Source: Pedobacter panaciterrae
GTDB taxonomy: Bacteria; Bacteroidota; Bacteroidia; Sphingobacteriales; Sphingobacteriaceae
Reading direction: 5' to 3'
DNA length: 60,105 nt
Assembly: GCF_001636695.1 (NCBI RefSeq)
Contig: NZ_LGEL01000035.1
Location: 1-60,105 of the forward strand
The position numbers and the translations under genes are program-made. Positions 35,739-43,727 of the stretch are shown here, piece by piece. Each line of letters opens with the position of its first letter. Positions within the stretch are counted from its first letter, which is position 1. Under the pieces are notes generated by a model. The model was not told where the DNA came from and searched no databases. It was given only the letters and a program-made list of their open reading frames with translations.

Positions 35739-36113
35739 ATGGGTAGTTATCCGAATCCAGTCAGAATGACCCCTGAGCAGCGAAAGCAGGGTGATTTTAA
35801 TCGATTGATGCCGATCATTACTGAAGCTTTGCTGCAAAAAGTATGGCTTTATCATAAAAAGTTTGGTTCCTGGTACACGCCGGAAGAGTTTACCAAAGCG
35901 TATTCCGGACGTTTTATCAATAATTATGACCTGGAACAGCTGCTGGCAAATTTGGTGCTTCGGGATCCACGTAGCGGAAACAATGCCTTTCAGAAAGCGA
36001 TCCTCCAGAAGACAGCACAATACCAGAAAGAGTTGGCTGACCTCACCCGCAAAGGCGAAACCTTTTTAAACAAAGTGATTGATTATTACAGAGATAAAAA
36101 CACGGGGCTATGA
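35739..36113 (+). CDS. Unknown protein of the umuDC operon (124 residues)
   Basis: This small soluble helical protein ('GDFNRLMPIITEALLQKVWLYHKKFGSWYTPEEFTKAYSG') starts 1 base after the umuC stop and overlaps the next gene by 4 bases, so it is certainly co-translated with the polymerase operon. The C-terminal third is a charged helix. It is unlike known Pol V accessory factors. A role as polymerase or lesion-response partner is only inferred from context. Confidence 0.7.
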   Translation: MGSYPNPVRMTPEQRKQGDFNRLMPIITEALLQKVWLYHKKFGSWYTPEEFTKAYSGRFINNYDLEQLLANLVLRDPRSGNNAFQKAILQKTAQYQKELADLTRKGETFLNKVIDYYRDKNTGL

Positions 36114-36436
36114 AAATAAGAAGAAAAACACCAGTATTTTCCGCAGTGGTACTGCGGGTACTGGAGATCAGATTTAAAGAGATTGTACGGGTAAAGCTGG
36201 TTTCAGAAACCCATGTTGAATTGGTGGTAAGAGGCGGTGTGCCGATTGAAAAATTCATCATGGATTTTGATGGCTACATGATACACCTGGTCTCTGAGTT
36301 CGGGGATGTCGACCGAATCTACCGGTTCGGGATTTTTCAAGGCCGGAAACTTAGAAGTGAATTGTTCTACAATGACCTAAACAAGGTGAATGATTTAATT
36401 GTTAACTTATATCCAAAACATCGCCATGGAAACTAA
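36110..36436 (+). CDS. Unknown protein of the umuDC operon (108 residues)
   Basis: The 108-residue, basic, mixed alpha/beta protein ('VRVKLVSETHVELVVRGGVPIEKFIMDFDGYMIHLVSEFGD') overlaps its upstream neighbour in ATGA and its downstream neighbour by 11 bases. No family is recognised, and no catalytic motif is visible. Position makes a DNA-repair connection likely. Confidence 0.65.
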   Translation: MKIRRKTPVFSAVVLRVLEIRFKEIVRVKLVSETHVELVVRGGVPIEKFIMDFDGYMIHLVSEFGDVDRIYRFGIFQGRKLRSELFYNDLNKVNDLIVNLYPKHRHGN

Positions 36437-37157
36437 AACAGTTATGTTAAACAATATGGAATCCCTTAGTGATCTGTTAAAAGCAAAATTCCCGGAAATT
36501 AAAGAACTCCGGACTGGTCCTGATGCGGATTGGTTTGTCATCAACATCAATGAGAATGTTAAACCCGCCCCAGTAGAGAAGGCCTTACACCAATACCTGG
36601 AGTCGTATATAGGGGAGTATGGAAATTCAAAGGAGCACTATTATTTTACCATCGAATCTGGGAGACAGATCATAGACACCTTACACTATCACGATCCGGA
36701 AGCCGCACATTACATTGCCATGGAATTATTTGGCAGGTTGCAGGTGCTGCGCGTTCAGGATGTGATGGGCGCAACTGGTGACTATACCCTATTTAATGAA
36801 GACTTTGAAAGGATTGGCTATCTTTCTGCCGGGGTAAGCCCGCCAACAAATGCCGACGGCAGTTTGGTAAACCCGGATGATATGGATAATTTTTATGATG
36901 ACGTTTGTGTAGATTTCAGTAATCCTGGTATCTGGCAAATTTCCCCCGATGAATTGAAGCCATACTTAAACGAGATACTGGGAAAGGTGCTGGAGGATAT
37001 CAATAGCAAAGCCGAACCTTTGGAGGTGAATGTGGAGGATCCTGAGGATCTAGCATTTTGGGCAGAACAATTTGAGCTCAGCGAATCGGATCTTCGTAAG
37101 GCGGTACTTGCCGCTGGAAAATCAATTGACAATATTACTACTTACCTACAAAAATAG
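36426..37157 (+). CDS. Protein with C-terminal DUF3606-like domain
   Basis: From the ATG at 36426 the product has 243 residues. The last ~40 residues ('EDLAFWAEQFELSESDLRKAVLAAGKSI' pattern) match DUF3606, a small helical domain with the signature [YF]W..(K/Q)F..S...L..AV...G. The first 200 residues are acidic and of unknown fold. A TTG 27 bases upstream would extend it but looks unnatural. The next gene (DNA glycosylase) starts 3 bases after its stop, so it belongs to the repair operon. Confidence 0.7.
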   Translation: METKTVMLNNMESLSDLLKAKFPEIKELRTGPDADWFVININENVKPAPVEKALHQYLESYIGEYGNSKEHYYFTIESGRQIIDTLHYHDPEAAHYIAMELFGRLQVLRVQDVMGATGDYTLFNEDFERIGYLSAGVSPPTNADGSLVNPDDMDNFYDDVCVDFSNPGIWQISPDELKPYLNEILGKVLEDINSKAEPLEVNVEDPEDLAFWAEQFELSESDLRKAVLAAGKSIDNITTYLQK

Positions 37158-37160
37158 AAT

Positions 37161-37940
37161 ATGCCTGAACTACCTGATTTAGAAGTTTTCGCCGCTAACC
37201 TGGAAAAACGATTTAAGCATAAAACGCTTGATAAGCTCGACGTAACCGTTTCCAAAAAACTTAATGTTTCTGAAAAAGTATTGAAAGATGCCCTGGAAGG
37301 TCATCAGTTGCAGTCCGTGCTGCGGGAAGGGAAGACCCTGCAACTCCATTTCGGTGGAGGCAATGTCCTCGGTCTCCATCTCATGTTACATGGGGAAATC
37401 CAGTTGATTGAAAAAGATGATGAAGTTAAATTCAAGATTATTGAATTTCATTTCAAAGGAGACAACAGTTTTGCGTTGACTGATTTTCAAAAGCAGGCTA
37501 CCCCAACACTGAATCCTGAACCGAATGCGGTACCAGATGCTTTATCAGCGGAGTTTAACATTACTTATTTAAAGGAAGTTCTCGCGAAAAAAAGTGTCCC
37601 AATCAAACAGGTGTTAATGGATCAGAAGATCGTCCGGGGAATCGGGAATACTTATGCTGATGAAATACTGTGGCAGGCCAGGATATCTCCGTTCGCGGTA
37701 GCAAAAGCGATTCCTGAGAAGAATGTAAAGGACCTGCATCAGGCGGTTGAGGAAGTACTTCGCAAAGAAATCATGAATTTAACCAAGGCAATACCTGATA
37801 GTTTCAACGCCGAAGTGAGGGATTTTTTAAAAATTCACAACCCGAAATTAACGGAGAGCCCGACCGGTCATGAGATATTGGTCGAAAAAAATGGAGGACG
37901 GAAAACATATTATACGGTTGAACAGTTAAGCTTTCAATAG
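37161..37940 (+). CDS. Fpg/Nei-family DNA glycosylase lacking the zinc finger
   Basis: The 259-residue enzyme starts MPELPDLEVF: after Met removal, Pro is the Schiff-base nucleophile and the next Glu is the catalytic acid of the Fpg/Nei family. The helix-two-turn-helix is visible in 'QVLMDQKIVRGIGNTYADEILWQARISP'. The C-terminus has 'GHEILVEKNGGRKTYYTVEQL' where Fpg would have the four zinc-binding cysteines; none are present, so it is a zincless-finger type as in NEIL1 and some bacterial Nei2 proteins. It would excise oxidised bases and nick the strand. It is sixth in the umuDC operon. Confidence 0.88.
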   Translation: MPELPDLEVFAANLEKRFKHKTLDKLDVTVSKKLNVSEKVLKDALEGHQLQSVLREGKTLQLHFGGGNVLGLHLMLHGEIQLIEKDDEVKFKIIEFHFKGDNSFALTDFQKQATPTLNPEPNAVPDALSAEFNITYLKEVLAKKSVPIKQVLMDQKIVRGIGNTYADEILWQARISPFAVAKAIPEKNVKDLHQAVEEVLRKEIMNLTKAIPDSFNAEVRDFLKIHNPKLTESPTGHEILVEKNGGRKTYYTVEQLSFQ

Positions 37941-37942
37941 CA

Positions 37943-38227
37943 ATGCAAATCGCCATGAAAACAATAGATGATGAAACCATAAATGATCTGGCAGTAAACT
38001 GGTATTTCTTAAGTCTCCAGTCTAGAAATCAGGAGGTAATGGTGCCAGATGACATCTTCAATGAGTTGATTGAAACCGGACTGGAAGTTAAGAAGCACTT
38101 AAAAGACCATAAATTTACCCAGCAGCAACCGATGAATGTGGTTGTTGACGGAGATACTTATTTCGATATCTGGCTGGATGAGGAAGACCAAATCCAGGCC
38201 AGTGGATTGTATGACGATGAAGAATAG
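37943..38227 (+). CDS. Small acidic protein at the end of the repair operon
   Basis: The 94-residue acidic protein starts 2 bases after the glycosylase stop. ATG codons at 37943 and 37955 are both possible. Its C-terminus 'YFDIWLDEEDQIQASGLYDDEE' is strongly acidic, as in DNA-mimic or adaptor proteins, but no family is recognised. It is the last of seven genes tightly packed from umuD. Confidence 0.65.
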   Translation: MQIAMKTIDDETINDLAVNWYFLSLQSRNQEVMVPDDIFNELIETGLEVKKHLKDHKFTQQQPMNVVVDGDTYFDIWLDEEDQIQASGLYDDEE

Positions 38228-38278
38228 TCACCTGTAAATCTTATCAGGATTTATTATCTTCGGATAAGCAGAATTAGT

Positions 38279-39067
38279 ATGTGTGTACGTTATACCTTAA
38301 CCACCGAGGAGAAACAAGTTCTCAAAGAGAATCCCTACCAGATGAGTGGGCCTTATGAACCGGATGCCAACATCGCGCCTACAGATTTTGGCTTTATTGT
38401 AACTTCTGACGAGCCCGATCTCATCCAAAGGATGCATTTTGGAATCATACCCCATGATGCTAAAACAAATAAACTGACTTACGATACCTGGAATATCCGG
38501 AGTGAGGAAGTGATGGAGAAAAGGACGTATAAACCGCTTATGGTCCATCGTAAAACCTGCCTGATCATTATGGATAGCTTCTATGAATGGCAGAAAAAAG
38601 ATGGCGAAAGCCTTCCTTACCGCTTTACCGTTCCCGGAAGGAAAACATTCTGCGTTGCTGGATTATGGAGCCGCTGGATTGATCCAGCAGGGGAGTATTA
38701 CGATACCTTCGGGATGATGACTTGTGTGGCTAATAATTTGGTCGGCGAAATCCATGAGAAAAAAAGAATGCCGGTTATCCTTCATAAGATTGATGAAAAG
38801 AACTGGTTAAACAAGAAACTTTCTGTCGATGAACTTTTAGCGCTTTGTGTGCCTTTCCCAGATAAATGGATGCACCGTTACCGTGTGAGCAAAAAGGTAA
38901 ATAAAGTATCAACTAAGCTAAATCCTAACAAGGGGATTGAACTGACGCTGCCTTTAGATTTCGATGAAGAAGCCATTAAACCGGTATTGCCACCGGAACC
39001 AAAAGTTAAAAAACCAAAGGTCCCCAAAGCACCGCCGCCACCTGATCAGCCGGATTTGTTTAGTTAA
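38279..39067 (+). CDS. SOS-response-associated peptidase, HMCES/YedK (SRAP) family
   Basis: The 262-residue protein has the SRAP features: Cys2 directly after Met (MCVRYTL), 'NIAPTD', 'WNIRSEEV', the 'FYEWQ' motif with the conserved Glu, and 'GEIHEKKRMPVIL' with the conserved His. The family captures abasic sites in single-stranded DNA by a thiazolidine cross-link through Cys2, protecting them from error-prone synthesis. The C-terminal tail is rich in proline and lysine. It stands 51 bases after the repair operon with a possible own -7 box (TATCTTCG, 38255-38262). Its stop overlaps the convergent small gene by 4 bases. Confidence 0.93.
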   Translation: MCVRYTLTTEEKQVLKENPYQMSGPYEPDANIAPTDFGFIVTSDEPDLIQRMHFGIIPHDAKTNKLTYDTWNIRSEEVMEKRTYKPLMVHRKTCLIIMDSFYEWQKKDGESLPYRFTVPGRKTFCVAGLWSRWIDPAGEYYDTFGMMTCVANNLVGEIHEKKRMPVILHKIDEKNWLNKKLSVDELLALCVPFPDKWMHRYRVSKKVNKVSTKLNPNKGIELTLPLDFDEEAIKPVLPPEPKVKKPKVPKAPPPPDQPDLFS

Positions 39068-39309
39068 CTGTGGCCCATTCCATGACTCCATTGTTCATAG
39101 TACTGTATGCTTTCCCGAATGGAATTCAACATGGGCATATCCAGTTCACAACCCTGACTTTCGCAACGGGTATGATCTTTTTCATCTAACTGAATGTTTC
39201 CAATCGTTTCTCCTTCAACAAAAATTTCATATCGTGCATTGCCTAAGGGCAAAATGTCAAAAAATCGCCCCTGATTACCGTTTGCAACTTCTATTCTGAA
39301 TTGTTCCAT
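39064..39309 (-). CDS. Small unknown protein, member 1 of a paralogous trio
   Basis: The 81-residue protein has the pattern F-x-I/V-x-V... ILPLGNARYEIFVEGETIGNIQLDE, then a short helix near the C-terminus. It resembles the next two genes in layout: a strand, 'PL..G.Y.V', 'LG.I' and a closing helix. It converges with the SRAP gene (4-base overlap of the stops). Its role is unknown. Confidence 0.6.
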   Translation of the reverse strand: MEQFRIEVANGNQGRFFDILPLGNARYEIFVEGETIGNIQLDEKDHTRCESQGCELDMPMLNSIRESIQYYEQWSHGMGHS

Positions 39310-39424
39310 GTTTATTTTGTTTATATAGGTAACAATTCAGTTGTCGTTATGTTCGTCAAATAAGTGTGTTGGTATATTTCAAAACCCTTTGATGTGAAGA
39401 TTGTTCAATATTTAAAAGAAAATT

Positions 39425-39634
39425 ATGAAGTCATTTGATATTCAATTATTGGAAAGCCATCTGACCATTGAGCCACTGGCTAATGGCACTTACAGGGTAA
39501 TGGAAGGTGAGAATAAACTGGGGGTTATCTATCCTGAACCAACTGGTGATCAGGTGGTATGGGCCACTCAGGATGAAATGGAGTTTGACTTTGTTCAGCA
39601 GATCGGGGAGCTGATCAGCGAGCACAATATGTAA
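39425..39634 (+). CDS. Small unknown protein, member 2 of a paralogous trio
   Basis: The 69-residue protein ('LTIEPLANGTYRVMEGENKLGVIYPEPTGDQVVWATQDEM', then 'IGELISEHN') shares the strand-turn-strand pattern and the 'VWAT.D' and 'IG..I' motifs with the gene at 39670. Divergent from the first member, it has a 115-base spacer between them with no certain promoter. Confidence 0.6.
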   Translation: MKSFDIQLLESHLTIEPLANGTYRVMEGENKLGVIYPEPTGDQVVWATQDEMEFDFVQQIGELISEHNM

Positions 39635-39669
39635 GTTGAAATACCTAAATTGGCATAAAGCAATCTATA

Positions 39670-39897
39670 ATGAGTGAAGAAATCGACGAACCTTTTGAAA
39701 TTAATGTCCAGGGTGCGCAGCTGCTGGTTATTCCTCTGGAAGATGGTACCTTCGACGTCTATAAAGCGAAAAAAAAACTTTGCAATATCTTTGCCGATAT
39801 TGGTGTGGATACGGAACCGGTATGGGCAACCGGCGATTTGGTAGTTCAAGAGCTGGTTGATGAAATTGGGTATGCAATAGAAATGAGACAAATATAA
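39670..39897 (+). CDS. Small unknown protein, member 3 of a paralogous trio
   Basis: The 75-residue protein ('FEINVQGAQLLVIPLEDGTFDVYKAKKKLCNIFADI', 'PVWATGDLVVQELVDEIGYAIE') is paralogous to the preceding gene. It starts 35 bases downstream of it and 2 bases before the DUF72 pseudogene, so it was probably in one transcript with that gene. It may be an adaptor-type fold; the function is unknown. Confidence 0.6.
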   Translation: MSEEIDEPFEINVQGAQLLVIPLEDGTFDVYKAKKKLCNIFADIGVDTEPVWATGDLVVQELVDEIGYAIEMRQI

Positions 39898-39899
39898 CT

Positions 39900-40797
39900 A
39901 TGGATTATGGTAAAGTGCCGGAGTCAGAAATTCCGGCGATAGATTTTAAACTTCCCCCGGACGGAGAACAGACGCTGAAAACATTAAACGGCTTGACTAA
40001 ACCGGCTAAGCCGGAACTTTATGTGGGTGCGAGTAAGTGGGGGCGGAAGGACTGGCTGGGCGTGTTATATCCAGTAAAAACGAAAGAGGCTAACTTCCTG
40101 TTCGAATACGCGAAAATATTTGATAGTATTGAGCTTAACGCCGTTTTCTATTCCATCCCGTCAGCCGATTTGGTGGAAAGGTTCAGACGGAAGGTAGAAG
40201 ATGCCGGGAATCCGAACTTTAAGTTCTTCCCGAAATTCTCAAGAACCATTTCACACATCAAGAGGCTGGAGGATTGCGAAGTTCCAACCCAACTATTCCT
40301 GGAAAATATCAGTCGCCTGGGGGATATGCTTGGACCCTGCTTCCTGCAAATGGGGGATAATTTTGCTCCGAAGAATTTTCTGTGAGGTGCGGCATGAGGA
40401 ATGGTTTTCAAATCCTATCGTAAGGCGGCAGTATTTCAGTATGCTGGCTGAAAATCGTATCGGTGCGGTCATCACCGACACTGCGGGTCGGAGGGATGTG
40501 GCCCACATGGAATTGAGCACGCCCGAGGTTTTTATCCGGTTTGTTGCTGTAGGCGGCAATCACCTGGAGGTTGATTATGCGAGGATCGACGATTGGGTTA
40601 GCCGGATTAAACAGTGGTTGGATCTGGGATTGCAGAAGGCGCATTTTATGATCAATCCGATAGATGAGCAGAACACCCCGGAGCTTGCCTGGTATGCGGT
40701 AGACCGTTTTAATAAAGAACTGAATGCAAATCTTCCACCGATTCGTTTCATTCCTCCTGAGGAGGTAACGATTGCGCCGCCACCGCCCGGAATTTGA
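39900..40797 (+). pseudogene. DUF72 family protein, broken by a frameshifting deletion
   Basis: Frame 1 (39900-40385) encodes the DUF72 TIM-barrel start: 'YVGASKWGRKDWLGVLYP', 'FDSIELNAVFYSIPS', 'FKFFPKFSRTISHIKRL', 'LGPCFLQMGDNFAPKNF', then stops. From about 40380 the protein continues in another frame with 'CEVRHEEWFSNP', 'AVITDTAGRRDVAHMELSTPEVFIRFV' to 40797. About 20 residues normally found between 'PKN' and 'EVRHEEWF' are missing, so the event is a deletion not divisible by three, not a simple base error. The function of DUF72 proteins is not established; the gene is presumed inactive. Confidence 0.8.
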
Positions 40798-40811
40798 AAG
40801 GTAGGAAGGTT

Positions 40812-41147
40812 TTAAAGTTCTGTTAAGGGGTTCCAGAATAGCTGCTTAAAACTCTGAACCTGATTGTCTTTAATGATTATGCCTTCTGCTTCCAGCAGGC
40901 GCTGCATCTGATCGGGGTCAGCAAAATGAAATTTGCCGGTTAACAGGCCGCTGCCATTTACCACCCGGTGGGCAGGCACTTTGTAGATAGGGTCATGTGA
41001 ATGAATCATGGCGGTACCTACCAGTCTTGCTGATTTCGCAGAGCCGAGGGCACGGGCGATCGCACCATAAGTGGTGACCCGTCCTTCGGGGATTAACCGC
41101 GCCAGTTCAAATACCTGCATGATAAAGTTGTAGGTCTCGGGTTTCAT
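40812..41147 (-). CDS. Alkyltransferase-like (ATL) protein
   Basis: The 111-residue protein belongs to the MGMT/Ogt DNA-binding domain family: 'IPEGRVTTYGAIARALG', then 'KVPAHRVVNGSG'. The alkyl-accepting Cys of the PCHR motif is Ala59 here (PAHRV, 58-62). Such ATL proteins bind O6-alkylguanine without repairing it and pass the lesion to nucleotide excision repair. It is transcribed towards the DUF72 pseudogene, 14 bases away. Confidence 0.9.
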   Translation of the reverse strand: MKPETYNFIMQVFELARLIPEGRVTTYGAIARALGSAKSARLVGTAMIHSHDPIYKVPAHRVVNGSGLLTGKFHFADPDQMQRLLEAEGIIIKDNQVQSFKQLFWNPLTEL

Positions 41148-41451
41148 TAGCTATTTATCTGATGTTAAATATTAACGCTTTTATCTGGTTATGACTCATC
41201 TCGCTGACGCTGGTAGACAGCAGTTCTAATTCTTCGATTATATTTAATTCCTATGCAGTTATTGCGCCGTTGATTTGAACTAAGATAGTCTTATATTTCA
41301 TTGGCATAAAATTTAATATAGGTCTCCCAGGAATATTTAGGTCAAACCAGCTGCCCATGAAGTGCTCCATTATATTTAACCTGAATGTTTCGGCCGATAA
41401 AAAAGTTGTCCGATTTTCGTAAATGTTTCTTTGTTTTATATTTGCAAAGAC
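41148..41451. other. 304-base divergent intergenic region
   Basis: This lies between the ATL gene (minus) and the methyltransferase gene (plus). It holds the methyltransferase promoter at its right edge. A minus-strand frame ending at 41251 has a protein-like stretch ('SWFDLNIPGRPILNFMP') but would overlap the promoter and has no known relative, so it is not called. Confidence 0.5.
41437..41444 (+). promoter_or_regulatory. -7 box of the methyltransferase gene
   Basis: TATATTTG matches TAnnTTTG exactly and ends 7 bases before the ATG at 41452. Transcription would start at or very near the start codon, giving a leaderless mRNA. No -33 TTG at the usual spacing is obvious. Confidence 0.5.
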
Positions 41452-42063
41452 ATGAAAAGTGAGCACATTCAGAAATCCTTCAGAAACATTGACATTTATT
41501 TATTTGACCAGCTGGCGAAAGGCACTTACGACGAGTGTAATGCAATTTTGGATGCCGGATGCGGAACGGGGAGAAATCTGTTTTACTTTTTAAAAACCGG
41601 TTCTCAGGTATTCGGTGTGGACAGGAGTGAAGAGGCGATAACTCAGGTTAGAAACCTAGCTAGTTCATTTACTCAGGTTAGCGCTGAAGAGAATTTTAAA
41701 GTTTCCAGTGTAGAAGAACTGCCCTTTGAGTCGGAAAGCTTTGATCTTGTGATCAGCAGTGCGGTGCTTCATTTTGCAGAGAATCTTAATCATTTCGAAG
41801 CCATGCTCAATTCGATGTGGCGTGTCCTTCGGCCCGGTGGCTATTTCTTCTGTCGTCTTGCCTCGGAAATCGGCATTGAATCATTGGTCAGGTTTATTGG
41901 AAACGGAAGGTACATGCTCCCGGATGGATCAGAAAGGTTTTTGGTTAACCAGGAAATGCTGCTTCGGCTTACTAAAAAATTAGGTGGCGAACTCCATGAA
42001 CCCATTAAAACCACGAATGTGCAGAATATGCGGGCCATGACCACCTGGTGCGTGCGTAAGTGA
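41452..42063 (+). CDS. Class I SAM-dependent methyltransferase
   Basis: The 203-residue enzyme has the Rossmann motif I 'ILDAGCGTGRN' (residues ~29-39), motif II ending 'VFGVDRS', an acidic pair in 'VEELPFESESFDLVISSAVLHF' and 'MWRVLRPGGYFFCRLA'. This is the Methyltransf_11 pattern used for small molecules, quinones or tRNA; the substrate cannot be told. The ATG at 41452 is preferred over a TTG 21 bases earlier because of the promoter position. It is a stand-alone gene. Confidence 0.88.
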   Translation: MKSEHIQKSFRNIDIYLFDQLAKGTYDECNAILDAGCGTGRNLFYFLKTGSQVFGVDRSEEAITQVRNLASSFTQVSAEENFKVSSVEELPFESESFDLVISSAVLHFAENLNHFEAMLNSMWRVLRPGGYFFCRLASEIGIESLVRFIGNGRYMLPDGSERFLVNQEMLLRLTKKLGGELHEPIKTTNVQNMRAMTTWCVRK

Positions 42064-42206
42064 TTTTCCAGACCAAAAAAATCTTAAGCGTTACTGCACT
42101 TATAATTCCTGTTTGATTAATCCAAAATTCGATGCTGTGCGGTAGTATGGATTTATGATATTTTAGTGTAAAATATATTGGTGAAATTTGATTAAATTTT
42201 GGTAAA

Positions 42207-43085
42207 ATGGAAGTGACTGACGATGATATAAAGAAGATGGTTAGTAGTTTAGCTGACCGATTGTATACTTATGCGCACTTTCTTACGGAGTTTTGTATCA
42301 AAGTAACCCAACGGGAGAGGTACGGTCAGAAGGATAAACACTTTTTTTACACTCTGCTATTTAAAGCGACGAATGAATTAACAGCCGTCGGGGTACTTTT
42401 TAAAAACTTCTACGAAAAAGCCGCGCTTCAGGGTGGTATGTATTTAATTCTGCGTACAGTGCTCTCGGACTGCCTGGCTGGCTGGCATGTATCGCGTATG
42501 CGTGAAAATGGCGAAGATTTCAACTATATGATTGATCTTATTCATTTTGATCACGTCAATTTTTCTATAAAATCCCTTAGTGGTCCATACAATCAGATCA
42601 ATCGTTTACCTCCACAGGAATTGGAAAAACAAATTCAATCCATTAAATCAGCCAATCCCGCTTTCTTTCATTCCACTGTTGATGATTGTGGCAAAACGAT
42701 CTACCGGAATGACATTTTTAACGGGGAATTTTATTCGCTGAAGCGTACAATTACCTATCTGACGCAGCAAAAGTTAAATGATGAAGAAAAGGGATTACTG
42801 AATCATTTATTCTACTATTACGATTTGTTTTCAAAACTCGAGCACCCTGGCATGCTGACCTTTATGTTGGTTCACAAGGGTTTTGATCCCAGGCTGCAGG
42901 AAAGATCCCTTATAGATGTAGCAGAAGCTCTACTCGCAATTGAGCCTGTCCTTTATGAGTATATGCTAAACTGGCCTGAACTGCTGGAGCATTCGACTGA
43001 ATTTCACAAGGCACTCAAAAATTTGCACATCGAAGCCCGTTCGTTAATCGCGGCGTTAAAGATGAGGCCAATTGAGGGGCAATAA
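42207..43085 (+). CDS. Unknown helical protein (292 residues)
   Basis: This soluble, mostly helical protein has aromatic-rich helices ('LADRLYTYAHFLTEFCIKV', 'GGMYLILRTVLSDCLAGWHVSRM', 'LLNHLFYYYDLFSKLEHPGMLTFML'). The layout, with an 'R(T)VLSD' helix and a late 'Y.LFSKLEH' helix, recalls DUF5677-like proteins, but the match is not firm. It is monocistronic, with 143 bases upstream. No catalytic motif is seen. Confidence 0.65.
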   Translation: MEVTDDDIKKMVSSLADRLYTYAHFLTEFCIKVTQRERYGQKDKHFFYTLLFKATNELTAVGVLFKNFYEKAALQGGMYLILRTVLSDCLAGWHVSRMRENGEDFNYMIDLIHFDHVNFSIKSLSGPYNQINRLPPQELEKQIQSIKSANPAFFHSTVDDCGKTIYRNDIFNGEFYSLKRTITYLTQQKLNDEEKGLLNHLFYYYDLFSKLEHPGMLTFMLVHKGFDPRLQERSLIDVAEALLAIEPVLYEYMLNWPELLEHSTEFHKALKNLHIEARSLIAALKMRPIEGQ

Positions 43086-43158
43086 TTACAGAAGTTGTTT
43101 CGCGCCGGGGGAATAGGGTATACGTTATCCGCTTGATAAAATTATTGGTGTCCCGAAT

Positions 43159-43554
43159 CTAAATTTCCGCCTGTTCGCGGATCTGGATAATTTTTGTAGT
43201 CCCATCGCTTTGTAACGAATAACAGCAGTCAAACACACAACACCATTGCAGTCCACCATCTTGAAATGAACTGGTGTAAAACTTCGTATTTATACCGCTC
43301 GCCAGGAATTCTTTTGTATCGCAGATCACGCCGTTATAGTCAGGGAACTGACCTGGAATACCTTTTTTAATGATTTCGTAGTTTGTTTTTATGAGTCGGA
43401 AGATCTCCTGAGCGTTAGTGTGCGGCGCTATTCGCTCATGCTGGCGTTTTGAACGGTTGTAATTGTTGCGACAGGTGTCATTGCAAAATCGTTGATCAAT
43501 GCGTCCGTGCAGTGGCTTTTTACACAGTTCGCAGGTTTTAACGGTGGAAGACAT
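43159..43554 (-). CDS. Protein with N-terminal zinc ribbon
   Basis: The 131-residue protein has an N-terminal C-x2-C...C-x3-C site (Cys8, Cys11, Cys24, Cys28 in 'TCELCKKPLHGRIDQRFC', 'DTCR'), of the type in small nucleic-acid-binding ribbons. The rest is of unknown fold with three cysteines in 'WCCVFDCCYSLQ'. It is transcribed towards 42207-43085. Its function is unknown. Confidence 0.7.
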   Translation of the reverse strand: MSSTVKTCELCKKPLHGRIDQRFCNDTCRNNYNRSKRQHERIAPHTNAQEIFRLIKTNYEIIKKGIPGQFPDYNGVICDTKEFLASGINTKFYTSSFQDGGLQWCCVFDCCYSLQSDGTTKIIQIREQAEI

Positions 43555-43727
43555 GCTTTTACTGGTTAGGGTGATGAAAGCAATATCGGAATTAATCGTA
43601 AATCTTTTTAAGATCGGGTAAGCTTAAATCAGATCGGATTGTGCAGGACCTTTTCGGGTAATGTGTTTTTGTACCTATTGTTTGATTATGGGGTTCAGAA
43701 TTTTGGGGTAATCAAATCTATCGCATC

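Noticed and set aside
41251-41466. Minus-strand 71-residue ORF opposite the methyltransferase start
   Set aside because: It overlaps the methyltransferase promoter and start; one stretch looks protein-like but no family supports it.
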